From the NCBI RefSeq assembly GCF_015594605.1, contig NZ_JADNQT010000008.1:1-64000 (forward strand): 64,000 bases of DNA. Reading direction: 5' to 3'. The translations under genes were made by a program, and so were the position numbers. Below are positions 25,743-34,746 of this stretch, piece after piece (the first letter of the stretch is position 1; each line of letters begins with the position of its first letter). The stretch comes from Streptococcus sp. HF-1907 (lineage in GTDB: Bacteria; Bacillota; Bacilli; Lactobacillales; Streptococcaceae). The notes beneath the pieces are model-generated. The model saw only the letters and a program-made list of their open reading frames with translations. It searched no databases and was not told where the DNA came from.

Positions 25743-26649
25743 TTATGACAATTTACGAACTTTGGCAAGCTGACCAATATATGTGAAAAATAATGAAACT
25801 AAAGTTACTATTATGATAAGAATAATACTTTCCTTAGCATCAATCAGACGGCTCCATTTTATACCAATTCCCAAATATTCCCTAATTCCAAGTGATAAGC
25901 CTTCTAGTTGATCATGTGTTAGTATTTGACGATAAATCGCTGCTACATAAGCTCCTGGAAATAACTTAACTAAATTTTGTGCATAAGATGGTAGAGCACC
26001 TATTGGCATATAGACACCTACCAAGAAACCCGAAGCCGTTCCAATAATAGTAGATAAACGACTAACTACATCAACAGATTTTACCCTTTGTACAATAAGT
26101 CCTCCCAAGCTAGCCCCCAAAAAAGATGATAAAATCATGATTAGACAAAGTTGTGGAAACTTATCAAAAGCTACAACTAACTTATCTTGCCAATAAAAGT
26201 AAACAGACATGATAGACCAAGAGCTGGCGCAAGCTATCTAGCTTAACTAACTTATCTTGCCAATAAAAGTAAACAGACATGATAGCAAACATGATAACTT
26301 GCATTAGAACTCCAACAATAGAAGCACTTAACAGATAAGACAAGTTCAATTTAAAGCGAGATAGATCAGTCAACAAAAAATCATCAATTTTATGACTTTC
26401 TTTATCTTTGACCATACGTCCCATACCAGTCCAAGTTGTAGTAATACTAGTAACTGCTAAAGTACCCCCAATCACCCAATTGTCTAAGATAAGCTTATAA
26501 TCAGCAACTTTTGACCAATCTTCCTGCATATTTTTTTGAAGAAATACTAAATAGAGAGCAAAGGCAATCCAGGCCCCCATTAAAGAAAAGAAAACCGTTA
26601 TCTTTCGGTGAAAATAAAGCTGTATATGGCGTTTCGTTATTGAAAACAT
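25743..26649 (-). pseudogene. ABC-2-type exporter permease interrupted by a 70-bp partial duplication
   Basis: From ATG 26649 the protein starts MFSITKRHIQLYFHRKITVF and runs through ABC-2 permease helices to SVYFYWQDKLV, where the frame runs into foreign residues and a stop at 26182. A second frame starts again with the same SVYFYWQDKLV and continues VAFDKFPQLCLIMILSSF to the stop at 25743. The cause is a 41-base direct repeat at 26175-26215 and 26245-26285 separated by 29 unrelated bases. The extra 70 bases are not a multiple of three. Deleting them restores a permease of about 280 residues. The ATPase gene and regulator genes around it are intact. Confidence 0.88.
26175..26285. repeat. 41-bp direct repeats flanking a 29-bp filler inside the permease gene
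   Basis: The 41 bases beginning AACTAACTTATCTTGCCAAT occur at 26175-26215 and again at 26245-26285, identical. The 29 bases between contain AGAGCTGGCGCAAGCTAT, nearly the inverse of a sequence near 2141-2157. Recombination between the copies would remove exactly 70 bases. Confidence 0.93.
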
Positions 26650-26652
26650 AGA

Positions 26653-27513
26653 TTATTCCCCCTCGTAAGCTGTTCCTGTAATTGTCAAAAAGACATCATT
26701 AATATTTCCTTTTGACCAATCAAAATCATCAATATCCGCTTGATATTTTCCCAACAGTGTCATCGCATCTTTTATAGATAAACCATCAAATACTAGTCGA
26801 TTTACCGAATCTAATTTATAGCAATAATCACTAAATAAGCCCTCTTTCATGGTTTCAATGACCAAACGATTAGAACTATACTCTTCTTTCAAATATTTAG
26901 CTGATCCTTTAGCTAATACACGACCATGGTCAATGATGTAGGTCATATCTGCATTTTCTGCCTCCTCAAGATAGTGAGTTGTTAAGAAAATGGTCAATCC
27001 TTCTTGAGTCTGCAAAGAGCGAAGCATTTCCCAAATATCTTGACGAGATTTAATATCAAGGCCTGTGGTTGGTTCGTCCAAAAAAAGAATATCGGGTTTA
27101 TTAAGCAATGCTCTCACAATATCGACTTTCCGTTTTTGACCTCCAGATAAGGTTCCATATTCTTGGTGCAACATTGCGATATCAATATCAATCAGATCTA
27201 GTAAACGATTAATCCAATTTTGATCTATATTACTGTATAGAGATTTTCTACTCTCAATGTTATCCATGACGGTCAGATCATCATCCAAAATACTATTTTG
27301 AAAAACGATACCGATTTTTAATCGTTCATCCATCACAATAGTTCCTGAGCTGGGTTGCAATAGTCCCGTTAACATCCTTATCGTTGTTGACTTTCCCGCA
27401 CCATTAGTACCGATATAAGCAAACAACTGACCTTTCTCAATCTCTAAATTTAGGTGATCAACGACCGTTTTATCACCATATCGCTTTGTCAAAGATTCTG
27501 TTTTAATCAACAT
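26653..27513 (-). CDS. ABC exporter ATP-binding protein of the LytTR operon
   Basis: A 286-residue ABC ATPase of the drug/antibiotic (DrrA-like) export type. Walker A is GTNGAGKST at about 37-45, the signature is LSGGQKRKVDIVRALL, Walker B is ILFLDEPTTGLDIKS, and the switch is TTHYLEEAE. A C-terminal domain of about 80 residues follows, as in DrrA. It lies three bases upstream of the permease pseudogene. With the permease broken the exporter is presumably inactive. AAGGAGG lies before the ATG at 27513. Confidence 0.92.
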   Translation of the reverse strand: MLIKTESLTKRYGDKTVVDHLNLEIEKGQLFAYIGTNGAGKSTTIRMLTGLLQPSSGTIVMDERLKIGIVFQNSILDDDLTVMDNIESRKSLYSNIDQNWINRLLDLIDIDIAMLHQEYGTLSGGQKRKVDIVRALLNKPDILFLDEPTTGLDIKSRQDIWEMLRSLQTQEGLTIFLTTHYLEEAENADMTYIIDHGRVLAKGSAKYLKEEYSSNRLVIETMKEGLFSDYCYKLDSVNRLVFDGLSIKDAMTLLGKYQADIDDFDWSKGNINDVFLTITGTAYEGE

Positions 27514-27621
27514 CCGCTTTCCTCCTTAAATTTAACTATATTGTAACAGATAGCATTATTCAGAAGTAAAAAATATCGATGAGTAGTTAAAAGTTGGAGG
27601 TAAGCTGTCATAATTGAGCAT

Positions 27622-27655
27622 CAAAAAAGAAGCTCCTAAGAGCCTCTTTCAATCC
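27622..27655 (-). terminator. Terminator downstream of thrS
   Basis: On the minus strand GAGGCTC-tta-GGAGCTTC followed by TTTTTTG, just beyond the thrS stop codon. Confidence 0.85.
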
Positions 27656-27656
27656 A

Positions 27657-29609
27657 TTATTCAGCTTCGTCTGCCGGGCGTGATTTGCGGGCAATATCTG
27701 CTAAGATATTGTCAACAAACTCTGAAATTGTTTCTGTGTGTGTTGCCTTGCTTCCATAACGACGAACGTTAACAGATTTGTCAGCCATTTCCTTGTCACC
27801 AACGATTAATTGGTAAGGAACTTTTTGGGTTTGGCTTTCACGAATCTTGAATTGCATTTTTTCATTGCGCTCATCGACGTCCACACGGATACCACGATCA
27901 CGCAATTCTTTAGCGACTTCCCAAACATAATCAACGTGTGCTTCGTTTGAGATTGGGATAACAGTGACTTGTTTTGGAGCCAACCAAGTTGGGAAGGCAC
28001 CCTTGTAAGTTTCGATTAGGATAGCTGTGAAGCGTTCCATAGTTGAGATAACACCACGGTGAATCATAACCGGACGGTGTTCTTCACCATCAGCACCAAC
28101 ATAAGTCAAGTTGAAGCGTTCTGGAAGCAAGAAGTCCAATTGGATGGTTGACAAGGTTTCTTCTTTACCAAGGGCAGTTTTCACTTGAATATCGAGTTTT
28201 GGACCGTAGAAGGCTGCTTCACCTTCAGCTTCAAAGTAATCAACGCCCATATCATCCATGGCAGCCTTAAGCATGGCTTGCGCATTTTCCCACATTTCAT
28301 CGTTATCGAAGTATTTGTGCTTATCTTCTGGGTCACGGTATGACAAGCGGAAACGATAATCGTTCAAATTGAAATCATGATAAACATCGATAATCAATTG
28401 AAGTATCTTCTTGAATTCATCTTGAATTTGTTCTGGTGTAACGAATGTGTGACCGTCATTCAAAGTCATTTCACGCACACGTTGCAAACCAGTTAGGGCA
28501 CCAGATTTTTCATAACGGTGCATCATACCGAGTTCCGCAATACGGATTGGCAATTCACGGTATGAGTGAACATGGTTTTTATAAACTTGAATGTGGTGTG
28601 GACAGTTCATTGGACGAAGAACGAATTCTTCACCGTCACCCATGTCCATTGTTGGGAACATATCTTCACGGTAGTGATCCCAGTGACCAGATGTTTTGTA
28701 AAGTTCCACAGAAGCTACTGGTGGTGTATAAACGTGTTGGTAGCCTGCAGCGATTTCCTTGTCAGTAATGTAACGTTCAAGGATACGACGAATGGTCGCA
28801 CCATTCGGCAACCAGAACGGAAGACCTTGACCAACTTCTTGGCTAATCATGAAGAGGTCGAGCTCTTTACCTAGTTTACGGTGGTCACGTTCTTTAGCTT
28901 CTTCACGACGTTGAAGGTAAGCTTTGAGGTCTTTCTTGTCGAACCATGCTGTACCGTAGATACGTTGCATCATCGCGTTGTCGCTATTTCCACGCCAGTA
29001 AGCGCCTGCTACGTTAAGAAGGTGGAAGACTTGGATGCGTCCAGTAGAAGGTACATGTGGACCACGGCAAAGGTCTGTGTATTCCCCTTGTGAGTAAATA
29101 GTAAGACCACCGTCATCTTCTGAGTGTTCTTCAATCAATTCCAACTTGTATGGATCGTTTTTGAAAATTTCACGCGCTTCATCTTTAGTGACTTCTTTAC
29201 GGATTGATGGGAAGTTTTCTTTGACGATTTTCTTCATTTCTTCTTCGATGCGAGGAAGATCTTCGTTTGAAATTTGTCCTGCTTCATTGTCAGTGTCGTA
29301 ATAGAAACCATCTTCGATAGCGGGACCAACGCCAAGGTGAATGTCTGGAAAGAGACGACGTGCAGCTTGCGCAAACAAGTGAGCCGCTGAGTGACGAAGG
29401 ATTGGAAGAGCATCTTCATGGTCAGGTGTCACGATTTCGATGCTACCGTCTTCTTCAATGGCACGAGTTGTGTCAATCAATTTGCCGTTGAATTTACCAG
29501 CCAAGGCTTTTTTAGCCAAAGAATTTGAAATGCTTTGCGCAATTTCAAATGTTGTCACACCAGATTCAAATTCGCGCACAGCGCCATCTGGGAAAGTGAT
29601 GTTAATCAT
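27657..29609 (-). CDS. thrS: Threonyl-tRNA synthetase
   Basis: A 650-residue class II synthetase. Domains in order: N-terminal TGS domain (1-62), editing domain (about 63-225, with [10 protein letters not shown] and the C-terminal zinc-like PHVPSTGRI region), catalytic core (motif 2 region [18 protein letters not shown], zinc ligands such as the Cys in RPMNCPHH), and anticodon-binding domain from about 540. It attaches threonine to tRNA-Thr. It is controlled by a T-box leader immediately upstream. AAAGGAG precedes the ATG at 29609. Confidence 0.97.
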   Translation of the reverse strand: MINITFPDGAVREFESGVTTFEIAQSISNSLAKKALAGKFNGKLIDTTRAIEEDGSIEIVTPDHEDALPILRHSAAHLFAQAARRLFPDIHLGVGPAIEDGFYYDTDNEAGQISNEDLPRIEEEMKKIVKENFPSIRKEVTKDEAREIFKNDPYKLELIEEHSEDDGGLTIYSQGEYTDLCRGPHVPSTGRIQVFHLLNVAGAYWRGNSDNAMMQRIYGTAWFDKKDLKAYLQRREEAKERDHRKLGKELDLFMISQEVGQGLPFWLPNGATIRRILERYITDKEIAAGYQHVYTPPVASVELYKTSGHWDHYREDMFPTMDMGDGEEFVLRPMNCPHHIQVYKNHVHSYRELPIRIAELGMMHRYEKSGALTGLQRVREMTLNDGHTFVTPEQIQDEFKKILQLIIDVYHDFNLNDYRFRLSYRDPEDKHKYFDNDEMWENAQAMLKAAMDDMGVDYFEAEGEAAFYGPKLDIQVKTALGKEETLSTIQLDFLLPERFNLTYVGADGEEHRPVMIHRGVISTMERFTAILIETYKGAFPTWLAPKQVTVIPISNEAHVDYVWEVAKELRDRGIRVDVDERNEKMQFKIRESQTQKVPYQLIVGDKEMADKSVNVRRYGSKATHTETISEFVDNILADIARKSRPADEAE

Positions 29610-29680
29610 CTTATTTATCTCCTTTTATTTTTTACATCATTCAAAAACAGATTCGTGCAAACTTTTCCCGAAAAATAGAA

Positions 29681-29900
29681 AAACCGCATCCTCAAAAGGA
29701 CGCGGTCGCGTGGTTCCACCTTAATTTATCCAACACAAAACTCGAGAATACTTGTGTCAGACCTCTATTGGCGATAAGGGAACCACCCTTTTATGTTTGC
29801 ATAAAATCATACCGAGTAGTATCTCACCATAAATGGGCACCATTTCCAGCTTCCAGGCACTCTCTCAACCATTTGACAAGGCTTGACGTATCTCTAAAGA
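29681..29900 (-). promoter_or_regulatory. T-box riboswitch leader of thrS
   Basis: The minus-strand leader contains the conserved T-box sequence AAGGTGGAACCACGCG (about 29708-29725), which pairs with the tRNA acceptor end. A terminator stem follows (CCGCATCC with GGACGCGG, 29684-29706) with a T-run. Upstream is the stem I region. Uncharged tRNA-Thr should favour the antiterminator and allow thrS transcription. An ACT codon in the stretch GATACTACTCGGTAT (about 29806-29822) could be the threonine specifier, but I did not fold the structure to confirm this. Confidence 0.88.
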
Positions 29901-29902
29901 CT

Positions 29903-29930
29903 ATTATACCACAAACATCAGAATTTTCAA
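29903..29930 (-). promoter_or_regulatory. Promoter of the T-box/thrS transcript
   Basis: On the minus strand TTGAAA (29925-29930) and TATAAT (29903-29908) are spaced by 16 bases, placing the start near 29896, just upstream of stem I. Confidence 0.7.
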
Positions 29931-29948
29931 GGATTTTTCCCCTTTTAG

Positions 29949-31286
29949 CTAGTCCAAGAAATCTCGGATAGAGGAAATCATCTTTTTAGGTGCGCGGACA
30001 ACTTTCTTTGAAGCCTTGCCTGTCAAAGACACCGCCTGTTTAGGCATGGTCACAGCCCCGCGAGCTAATCGTAAAACTCGTGGCTTGTCAGCATTTTTAC
30101 GAACGGTCAGTGATAATTTATGAGAGTTACGATTTTCTTCAGTGATGAGAACATCCAAATAAAAGGCATATACCGATTTGCCAAATCGCTCCGCAGAAAT
30201 CTCATAAAGCTTTTCCTCGTAAGCATCAGCAGTCAGTTCAGGCGTCTCAATAATGGCATCAATAATAGCATCCGCCAAGTCCTCCTCACGCTGATAAAGC
30301 GTCCCAAACATGCGGTCTGTCACCACATCGTCTAGGTAAGGATTGCTCTGCGCAATAATCGGACGACCACTGGCCAGCGCTTCAATATAAGTCAAGCCCT
30401 GCGTCTCACTGGTCGATGCGGAAATGAAAAAGTCACACGCCTTATAGTAAACCGCAACTTGGTCATGGCTTACCATTCCCGTGAAAATAACCGCATCTTC
30501 AATTCCAAACTGCTGGACCTGGTCCTTCAAATCATCCAAGTATGGACCGTCTCCGACAATCACCAATTTGACCTTGCTATTTTCTGCCAATACTTTTGGT
30601 AAACACTTAAGAATGGCTTGAATATTTTTCTCGTAGGAAACGCGGGATAGGCTGAGTAGCATAGTTTCATCTGGGGCAATACCTAAGTGTTGACGGAGCT
30701 CTGCTATTTGTTCTTTTGTAATATCTTCACGACGGTACTTTTCAACTGGAATCCCTGTCGGAATGATACGCTTAGGAATCTTAACCTCATAGCCATCCAA
30801 GATATTATAGACAATACGAGAAGGACAAATAACGCCATCAAGGTCATTCAGATAACCACGCATGACATATTTGACCATGCTTGGCTTAATCAATTTTCCC
30901 TTAGCGATATAGCCAACGTAGTCCTCATACTGAGTATGATAGGTGTGAACCACAGGAATCTTCAAGGCTTTAGCCACTAATTTTCCTAAAATTCCCAGAC
31001 TAAATTCAGTCTGTGTGTGGATGATATCAAGCTCATAAGCCTTGGCGATTTTATAAGCTGAAATCAGACCACGATAGACAACTCGGCGGTCTGTGAATGA
31101 AATAAAGGGCACACTAGGCAAGCGGATGATGGTCGGGTCTTCATAACGCTTAACATCGCGCTCTGTCGTCGTGAAAATATAGACTTCATGCCCAGCTGAC
31201 TCTAGCTCTTCTTTTAAGGTCCGAATACTCGTCGCAACACCTGATACTTGTGGAAAATAAGTATCTGTAAACAAGCCTACACGCAT
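29949..31286 (-). CDS. GT4 glycosyltransferase, diacylglycerol glucosyltransferase type
   Basis: A 445-residue GT-B enzyme. The N-terminal lobe begins MRVGLFTDTYFPQVSGVATS and the C-terminal lobe has the nucleotide-sugar motif SETQGLTYIEALASGRPI. It resembles the streptococcal pair (CpoA and its neighbour in S. pneumoniae, IagA in S. agalactiae) that makes glucosyl- and diglycosyl-diacylglycerol, the lipid anchor precursor of lipoteichoic acid. This one resembles the first-step glucosyltransferase. It follows the upstream glycosyltransferase with a one-base gap. A basic C-terminal tail (RAPKKMISSIRDFLD) may bind the membrane. Confidence 0.85.
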   Translation of the reverse strand: MRVGLFTDTYFPQVSGVATSIRTLKEELESAGHEVYIFTTTERDVKRYEDPTIIRLPSVPFISFTDRRVVYRGLISAYKIAKAYELDIIHTQTEFSLGILGKLVAKALKIPVVHTYHTQYEDYVGYIAKGKLIKPSMVKYVMRGYLNDLDGVICPSRIVYNILDGYEVKIPKRIIPTGIPVEKYRREDITKEQIAELRQHLGIAPDETMLLSLSRVSYEKNIQAILKCLPKVLAENSKVKLVIVGDGPYLDDLKDQVQQFGIEDAVIFTGMVSHDQVAVYYKACDFFISASTSETQGLTYIEALASGRPIIAQSNPYLDDVVTDRMFGTLYQREEDLADAIIDAIIETPELTADAYEEKLYEISAERFGKSVYAFYLDVLITEENRNSHKLSLTVRKNADKPRVLRLARGAVTMPKQAVSLTGKASKKVVRAPKKMISSIRDFLD

Positions 31287-31287
31287 C

Positions 31288-32286
31288 TTATAACTCCATT
31301 ACTTGTTGATAGACGCTGACTAATTGGTCAGCGATTTTCTCAATGCTTCTACTCTCGGCAACTGCATAGCCGGCATCTTCCTTGTGACTTGCGCCAGCCA
31401 AAACATTTTCCAAAGCCTTCACAAAACCATCGACATCTGTAGCTAAATCGGCTGAACGCTCGTTAACCCATCCTTCATAGACTGGAATGTCTCGAAGGAC
31501 AACATGCTGACGGCTAGCTAGCGCCTCCAAAACAACGATTCCTTCAGTCTCTTCACGACTTGGGAAAAAGAAGGCATCACTGGCTGACATAGCCCCTTCA
31601 TAGACATCTCCCTTGATGTAGCCAGGGAAAATAACATTTTTAGGATGTTTCTTGGTCACAATCTGACGAACCTTGTGCGGAATAACCCACTTATTGGTCT
31701 CACCAAACCAGATAAAACGGACATCTGGCATGGCTTCAGCCACTTTGACAAAGTCATCAATTCCCTTACGCATGAAGAAAAGCCCAGCTCCCATGACAAC
31801 CTTTTCACCAGGTTTAATATTGAAATAATCATGGAAAGCTTGTTCTTTCTCGGGAGTCGTCTGGTACTTGGTCAAATCAATCCCATTTGAAACAGCGTAA
31901 ATCGGATTAGTGATACCATATCCTTGAATCAGATGTTTTGAATATTCTGTCGGTGTGATGATAGCATCTGCCTTACGATAAAAGTGACAGAGGTACCATT
32001 TGAAAAGGGGTGCAACGAGATTTGAACCGATGAAAGAATTTCTAAAATCCTCCTCGGTTGAGTGCCCGTGCATAATCACTTTCTTGCCAGCTTTTTTCGC
32101 TTGATTCATCAAGCGCCAGCTTTTTACTCCATAAGTATTGATATGGACTAAATCATAATCATCATTGGGGTCCATTGTATAATCTTGCCCAGCACTCAGC
32201 ATGGCACGTTCTTGATGTTTAATGGCACGGCCAATACCTGATTTTCGCAAATAGTGCTCGGCTTCTAAATACAGTAAAACTTTCAT
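31288..32286 (-). CDS. GT4 glycosyltransferase, CpoA-like glycolipid synthase
   Basis: A 332-residue GT-B enzyme beginning MKVLLYLEAEHYLRKSGIGR, a start typical of CpoA of S. pneumoniae, with the motif SREETEGIVVLEALASRQHV. CpoA adds a galactose to glucosyl-diacylglycerol; loss alters membrane lipids and antibiotic tolerance. The related S. agalactiae protein makes a diglucosyl lipid, so the sugar added here is uncertain. It is the first gene of a two-gene operon with the glucosyltransferase at 29949. Confidence 0.85.
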   Translation of the reverse strand: MKVLLYLEAEHYLRKSGIGRAIKHQERAMLSAGQDYTMDPNDDYDLVHINTYGVKSWRLMNQAKKAGKKVIMHGHSTEEDFRNSFIGSNLVAPLFKWYLCHFYRKADAIITPTEYSKHLIQGYGITNPIYAVSNGIDLTKYQTTPEKEQAFHDYFNIKPGEKVVMGAGLFFMRKGIDDFVKVAEAMPDVRFIWFGETNKWVIPHKVRQIVTKKHPKNVIFPGYIKGDVYEGAMSASDAFFFPSREETEGIVVLEALASRQHVVLRDIPVYEGWVNERSADLATDVDGFVKALENVLAGASHKEDAGYAVAESRSIEKIADQLVSVYQQVMEL

Positions 32287-32351
32287 ACTTTCTATTATAG
32301 CCTATTTCGCCTATTTTTTCATCATTCACGGAAAAATCAGACTAGAGACCG

Positions 32352-32384
32352 ATAAAAAAGAAGCTAGGTGCTAGACCTAACTTC
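32352..32384 (-). terminator. Terminator downstream of ccpA
   Basis: On the minus strand GAAGTTAGGT and ACCTAGCTTC pair around five bases and are followed by TTTTTTATC, ten bases past the ccpA stop. Confidence 0.88.
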
Positions 32385-32392
32385 ATTCCTAA

Positions 32393-33397
32393 TTAGTCTC
32401 TCGCTGTTCCACGTTTGACAATACCGTGATTCAACAAAATTTCTTTCTCTTCCAACTCTTCCTTGTGCATGATTTTAGTCAGCATGCGCATGCTGACGGC
32501 ACCAAGGTCATAGACGGGTTGGCTGATTGATGTCAAGTTTGGACGTGTGTAGAGTGTGATTGGAGAATCATTGCTTGTGATGATTTCAAAATCTTCTGGC
32601 ACACGTTTTCCTGCTACGAAAAGACCGTTCAATAGACCCGCTGCGAGTTCATCTTCAGTAACATAAGCCGCAGTTGCTCCTGAATTGATGACACGCTGAG
32701 CCAATTCGTAACCTTCTTCATAACGATAATTAGCTTCAAAAACAAGACCTTCTTTAAAGCTGAGCCCGTTTTTCTTAAGACCCTCTTTGTAACCTGACAA
32801 ACGCACTTTACCGTTAATTTCATCAATTAGTGGTCCTGAAACAAAGGCAATCTCTTTGTTCTTTTCAGCTAAAATGTCAACAACATCTTGAACTGCAGCC
32901 TTGTAATCAATGTTAACGCTTGGCAATTGATGTTCCAAATCGACTGTACCCGCTAAAACGATTGGAGTGCGTGAGCGTGAAAATTCAGCACGGATTTTCT
33001 CAGTGAGGTGGTGCCCCATGAAAATAATACCATCAACCTGCTTAGCAAAAAGCGTATTGACCACATTGACTTCTTTGTCATCGTCTTCATCACTTGAGGC
33101 AAGGACAATATTGTACTTATACATAGCAGCGATATCGTCGATACCACGCGCTAGAATTGAGAAATAAGAGTTGGCGATATTTGGAATCACTACTCCGACT
33201 GTTGTCGTCTTTTTGCTTGCCAAACCTCTAGCAACCGCATTTGGACGGTAATCAAGACGATCGATAACTTCAAGAACTTTCTTACGAGTATTTTCTTTTA
33301 CATTCTTATTGCCATTTACAACTCTACTGACCGTTGCCATAGAAACACCCGCTTCACGGGCGACATCATAAATCGTAATTGTATCATCTGTGTTCAT
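32393..33397 (-). CDS. ccpA: Catabolite control protein A
   Basis: A 334-residue LacI/GalR regulator. The N-terminal helix-turn-helix is ITIYDVAREAGVSMATVSRV, with the hinge helix at RPNAVARGLASKKT. The effector/HPr-Ser-P-binding core follows (VGVVIPNIANSYFSILARG). With phosphorylated HPr it binds cre sites to repress or activate carbon-metabolism genes. The divergent neighbour pepQ is the classical ccpA partner in lactic acid bacteria. Cre-like sequences lie in the shared promoter region and upstream of eno in this window. Confidence 0.97.
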   Translation of the reverse strand: MNTDDTITIYDVAREAGVSMATVSRVVNGNKNVKENTRKKVLEVIDRLDYRPNAVARGLASKKTTTVGVVIPNIANSYFSILARGIDDIAAMYKYNIVLASSDEDDDKEVNVVNTLFAKQVDGIIFMGHHLTEKIRAEFSRSRTPIVLAGTVDLEHQLPSVNIDYKAAVQDVVDILAEKNKEIAFVSGPLIDEINGKVRLSGYKEGLKKNGLSFKEGLVFEANYRYEEGYELAQRVINSGATAAYVTEDELAAGLLNGLFVAGKRVPEDFEIITSNDSPITLYTRPNLTSISQPVYDLGAVSMRMLTKIMHKEELEEKEILLNHGIVKRGTARD

Positions 33398-33451
33398 ATT
33401 GGACTTCCTTTCTATTTGAAAATGACGCTTTCAATAGTATTTTATCACCTT

Positions 33452-33466
33452 TTGGAAACACTTTCA
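33452..33466. promoter_or_regulatory. cre-like site between ccpA and pepQ
   Basis: TTGGAAACACTTTCA fits the cre consensus WTGNAANCGNWNNCW except for CA in place of the central CG. It lies 55 bases upstream of the ccpA start, consistent with autoregulation. A second weaker candidate (TTGAAAGCGTCATTT, minus strand) lies nearer to ccpA around 33420-33434. Confidence 0.5.
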
Positions 33467-33611
33467 AGCTATAACAATTATTTTTTATGAAAAATCTTTC
33501 ATTTCTTCTATATAGGCTTGATTTTTTCTGTAATTTTTGAAAGAATAGTAGGCAGAAATAGAACTAGCCTTTAAATCAGACTAATTCTTAGATTAGGAAG
33601 AAGGTTTTTAC

Positions 33612-34697
33612 ATGTCAAAACTCACTCAAATCAGCCAATACCTCGCTAAAGAGGGAGCTAATATTGCTGTCTTTTCAGACCCCGTAACCGTTAATTATCT
33701 CACTGGCTTCTCCTGCGACCCACACGAACGCCAAATGTTCCTGTTCGTCTACAGCGACCGTGAACCTGTTCTTTTTGTTCCAGCGCTTGAAGTCGCTCGC
33801 GCCCAAGGAATCGTTAATTTCAAAGTCTTCGGTTATGTTGACTCTGAAAATCCATGGGAAAAAATTCGTCAAGGGTTGCCATCTGTTGATAGCGCTAAAG
33901 TATTTGCGGAATTTGACAATCTTAATGTTACTAAATTCCAAGGCTTACAAACGGTTTTCAAGGGGCACTTTGAAAACTTGACACCGTTTGTCCAACAAAT
34001 GCGCCTCATCAAATCGCAAGATGAAATTGAAAAAATGCTGATTGCCGGTCAATACGCTGATAAGGCTGTTCATGTTGGTTTTAACAATATTTCACTTGAC
34101 GTGACTGAAACAGATATCATCGCTCAAATCGAATTCGAAATGAAAAAACAAGGCGTTGATAAGATGAGTTTTGAAACCATGGTTCTAACTGGTGATAATG
34201 CTGCTAACCCACACGGTATCCCAGGAACTAACAAAATCGAAAACGATGCTCTGCTATTGTTCGACCTAGGTGTCGCTACTAACGGCTACATGTCTGATAT
34301 GACACGTACGGTCGCTGTCGGTCAACCAGACCAATTCAAGAAAGACATTTACGAACTCTGTCTTGAAGCTCAATTAACCGCTCAAGATTTCATCAAACCT
34401 GGTGTGACTGCGGCTGAAGTAGATGCTGCTGCGCGTAAGGTCATCGAAAAAGCTGGTTACGGTGAATACTTCAATCACCGTCTTGGTCACGGTATTGGTA
34501 TGGACGTTCACGAATTCCCATCAATCATGGAAGGAAACGACCTCGTCATCCAAGAAGGCATGTGTTTCTCTGTTGAACCTGGTATCTACATTCCTGGCAA
34601 GGTCGGTGTTCGTATCGAAGATTGCGGCCACGTTACTGCTTCTGGCTTTGAAGTTTTCACACAAACGCCAAAAGAACTACTTTATTTCGAAGGATAA
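33612..34697 (+). CDS. pepQ: Xaa-Pro dipeptidase PepQ
   Basis: A 361-residue M24 metallopeptidase that cleaves X-Pro dipeptides in the cytosol. An N-terminal creatinase-like domain (1-125) precedes the pita-bread catalytic domain. Metal ligands are visible in LLFDLGVATNGYMSDMTRT (two Asp), HRLGHGIGMDVHE (His), CFSVEPGIY (Glu) and GVRIEDCGHVT (Glu). It is transcribed divergently from ccpA and may be controlled by it. AGGAAGAAGG lies upstream of ATG 33612. Confidence 0.95.
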   Translation: MSKLTQISQYLAKEGANIAVFSDPVTVNYLTGFSCDPHERQMFLFVYSDREPVLFVPALEVARAQGIVNFKVFGYVDSENPWEKIRQGLPSVDSAKVFAEFDNLNVTKFQGLQTVFKGHFENLTPFVQQMRLIKSQDEIEKMLIAGQYADKAVHVGFNNISLDVTETDIIAQIEFEMKKQGVDKMSFETMVLTGDNAANPHGIPGTNKIENDALLLFDLGVATNGYMSDMTRTVAVGQPDQFKKDIYELCLEAQLTAQDFIKPGVTAAEVDAAARKVIEKAGYGEYFNHRLGHGIGMDVHEFPSIMEGNDLVIQEGMCFSVEPGIYIPGKVGVRIEDCGHVTASGFEVFTQTPKELLYFEG

Positions 34698-34703
34698 TGT
34701 CAT

Positions 34704-34728
34704 TTAGAGGCTCATTAGGGCCTCTTTA
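34704..34728 (+). terminator. Terminator/attenuator after pepQ
   Basis: AGAGGC and GCCTCT pair around eight bases, followed by TTTAAC. The T-tract is short, so some read-through into the DUF554 gene is possible. Confidence 0.6.
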
Positions 34729-34746
34729 ACATGAAAGGAAAACTCT

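Noticed and set aside
26216..26244. The 29-bp filler in the permease as a mobile element
   Set aside because: It is too short and has no terminal repeats; only a 17-base near-inverse match to 2141-2157 was seen, which may be chance in a palindromic AGCT-rich string.
28445..29093. Plus-strand open frames opposite thrS
   Set aside because: They are antisense shadows of a well-identified gene.
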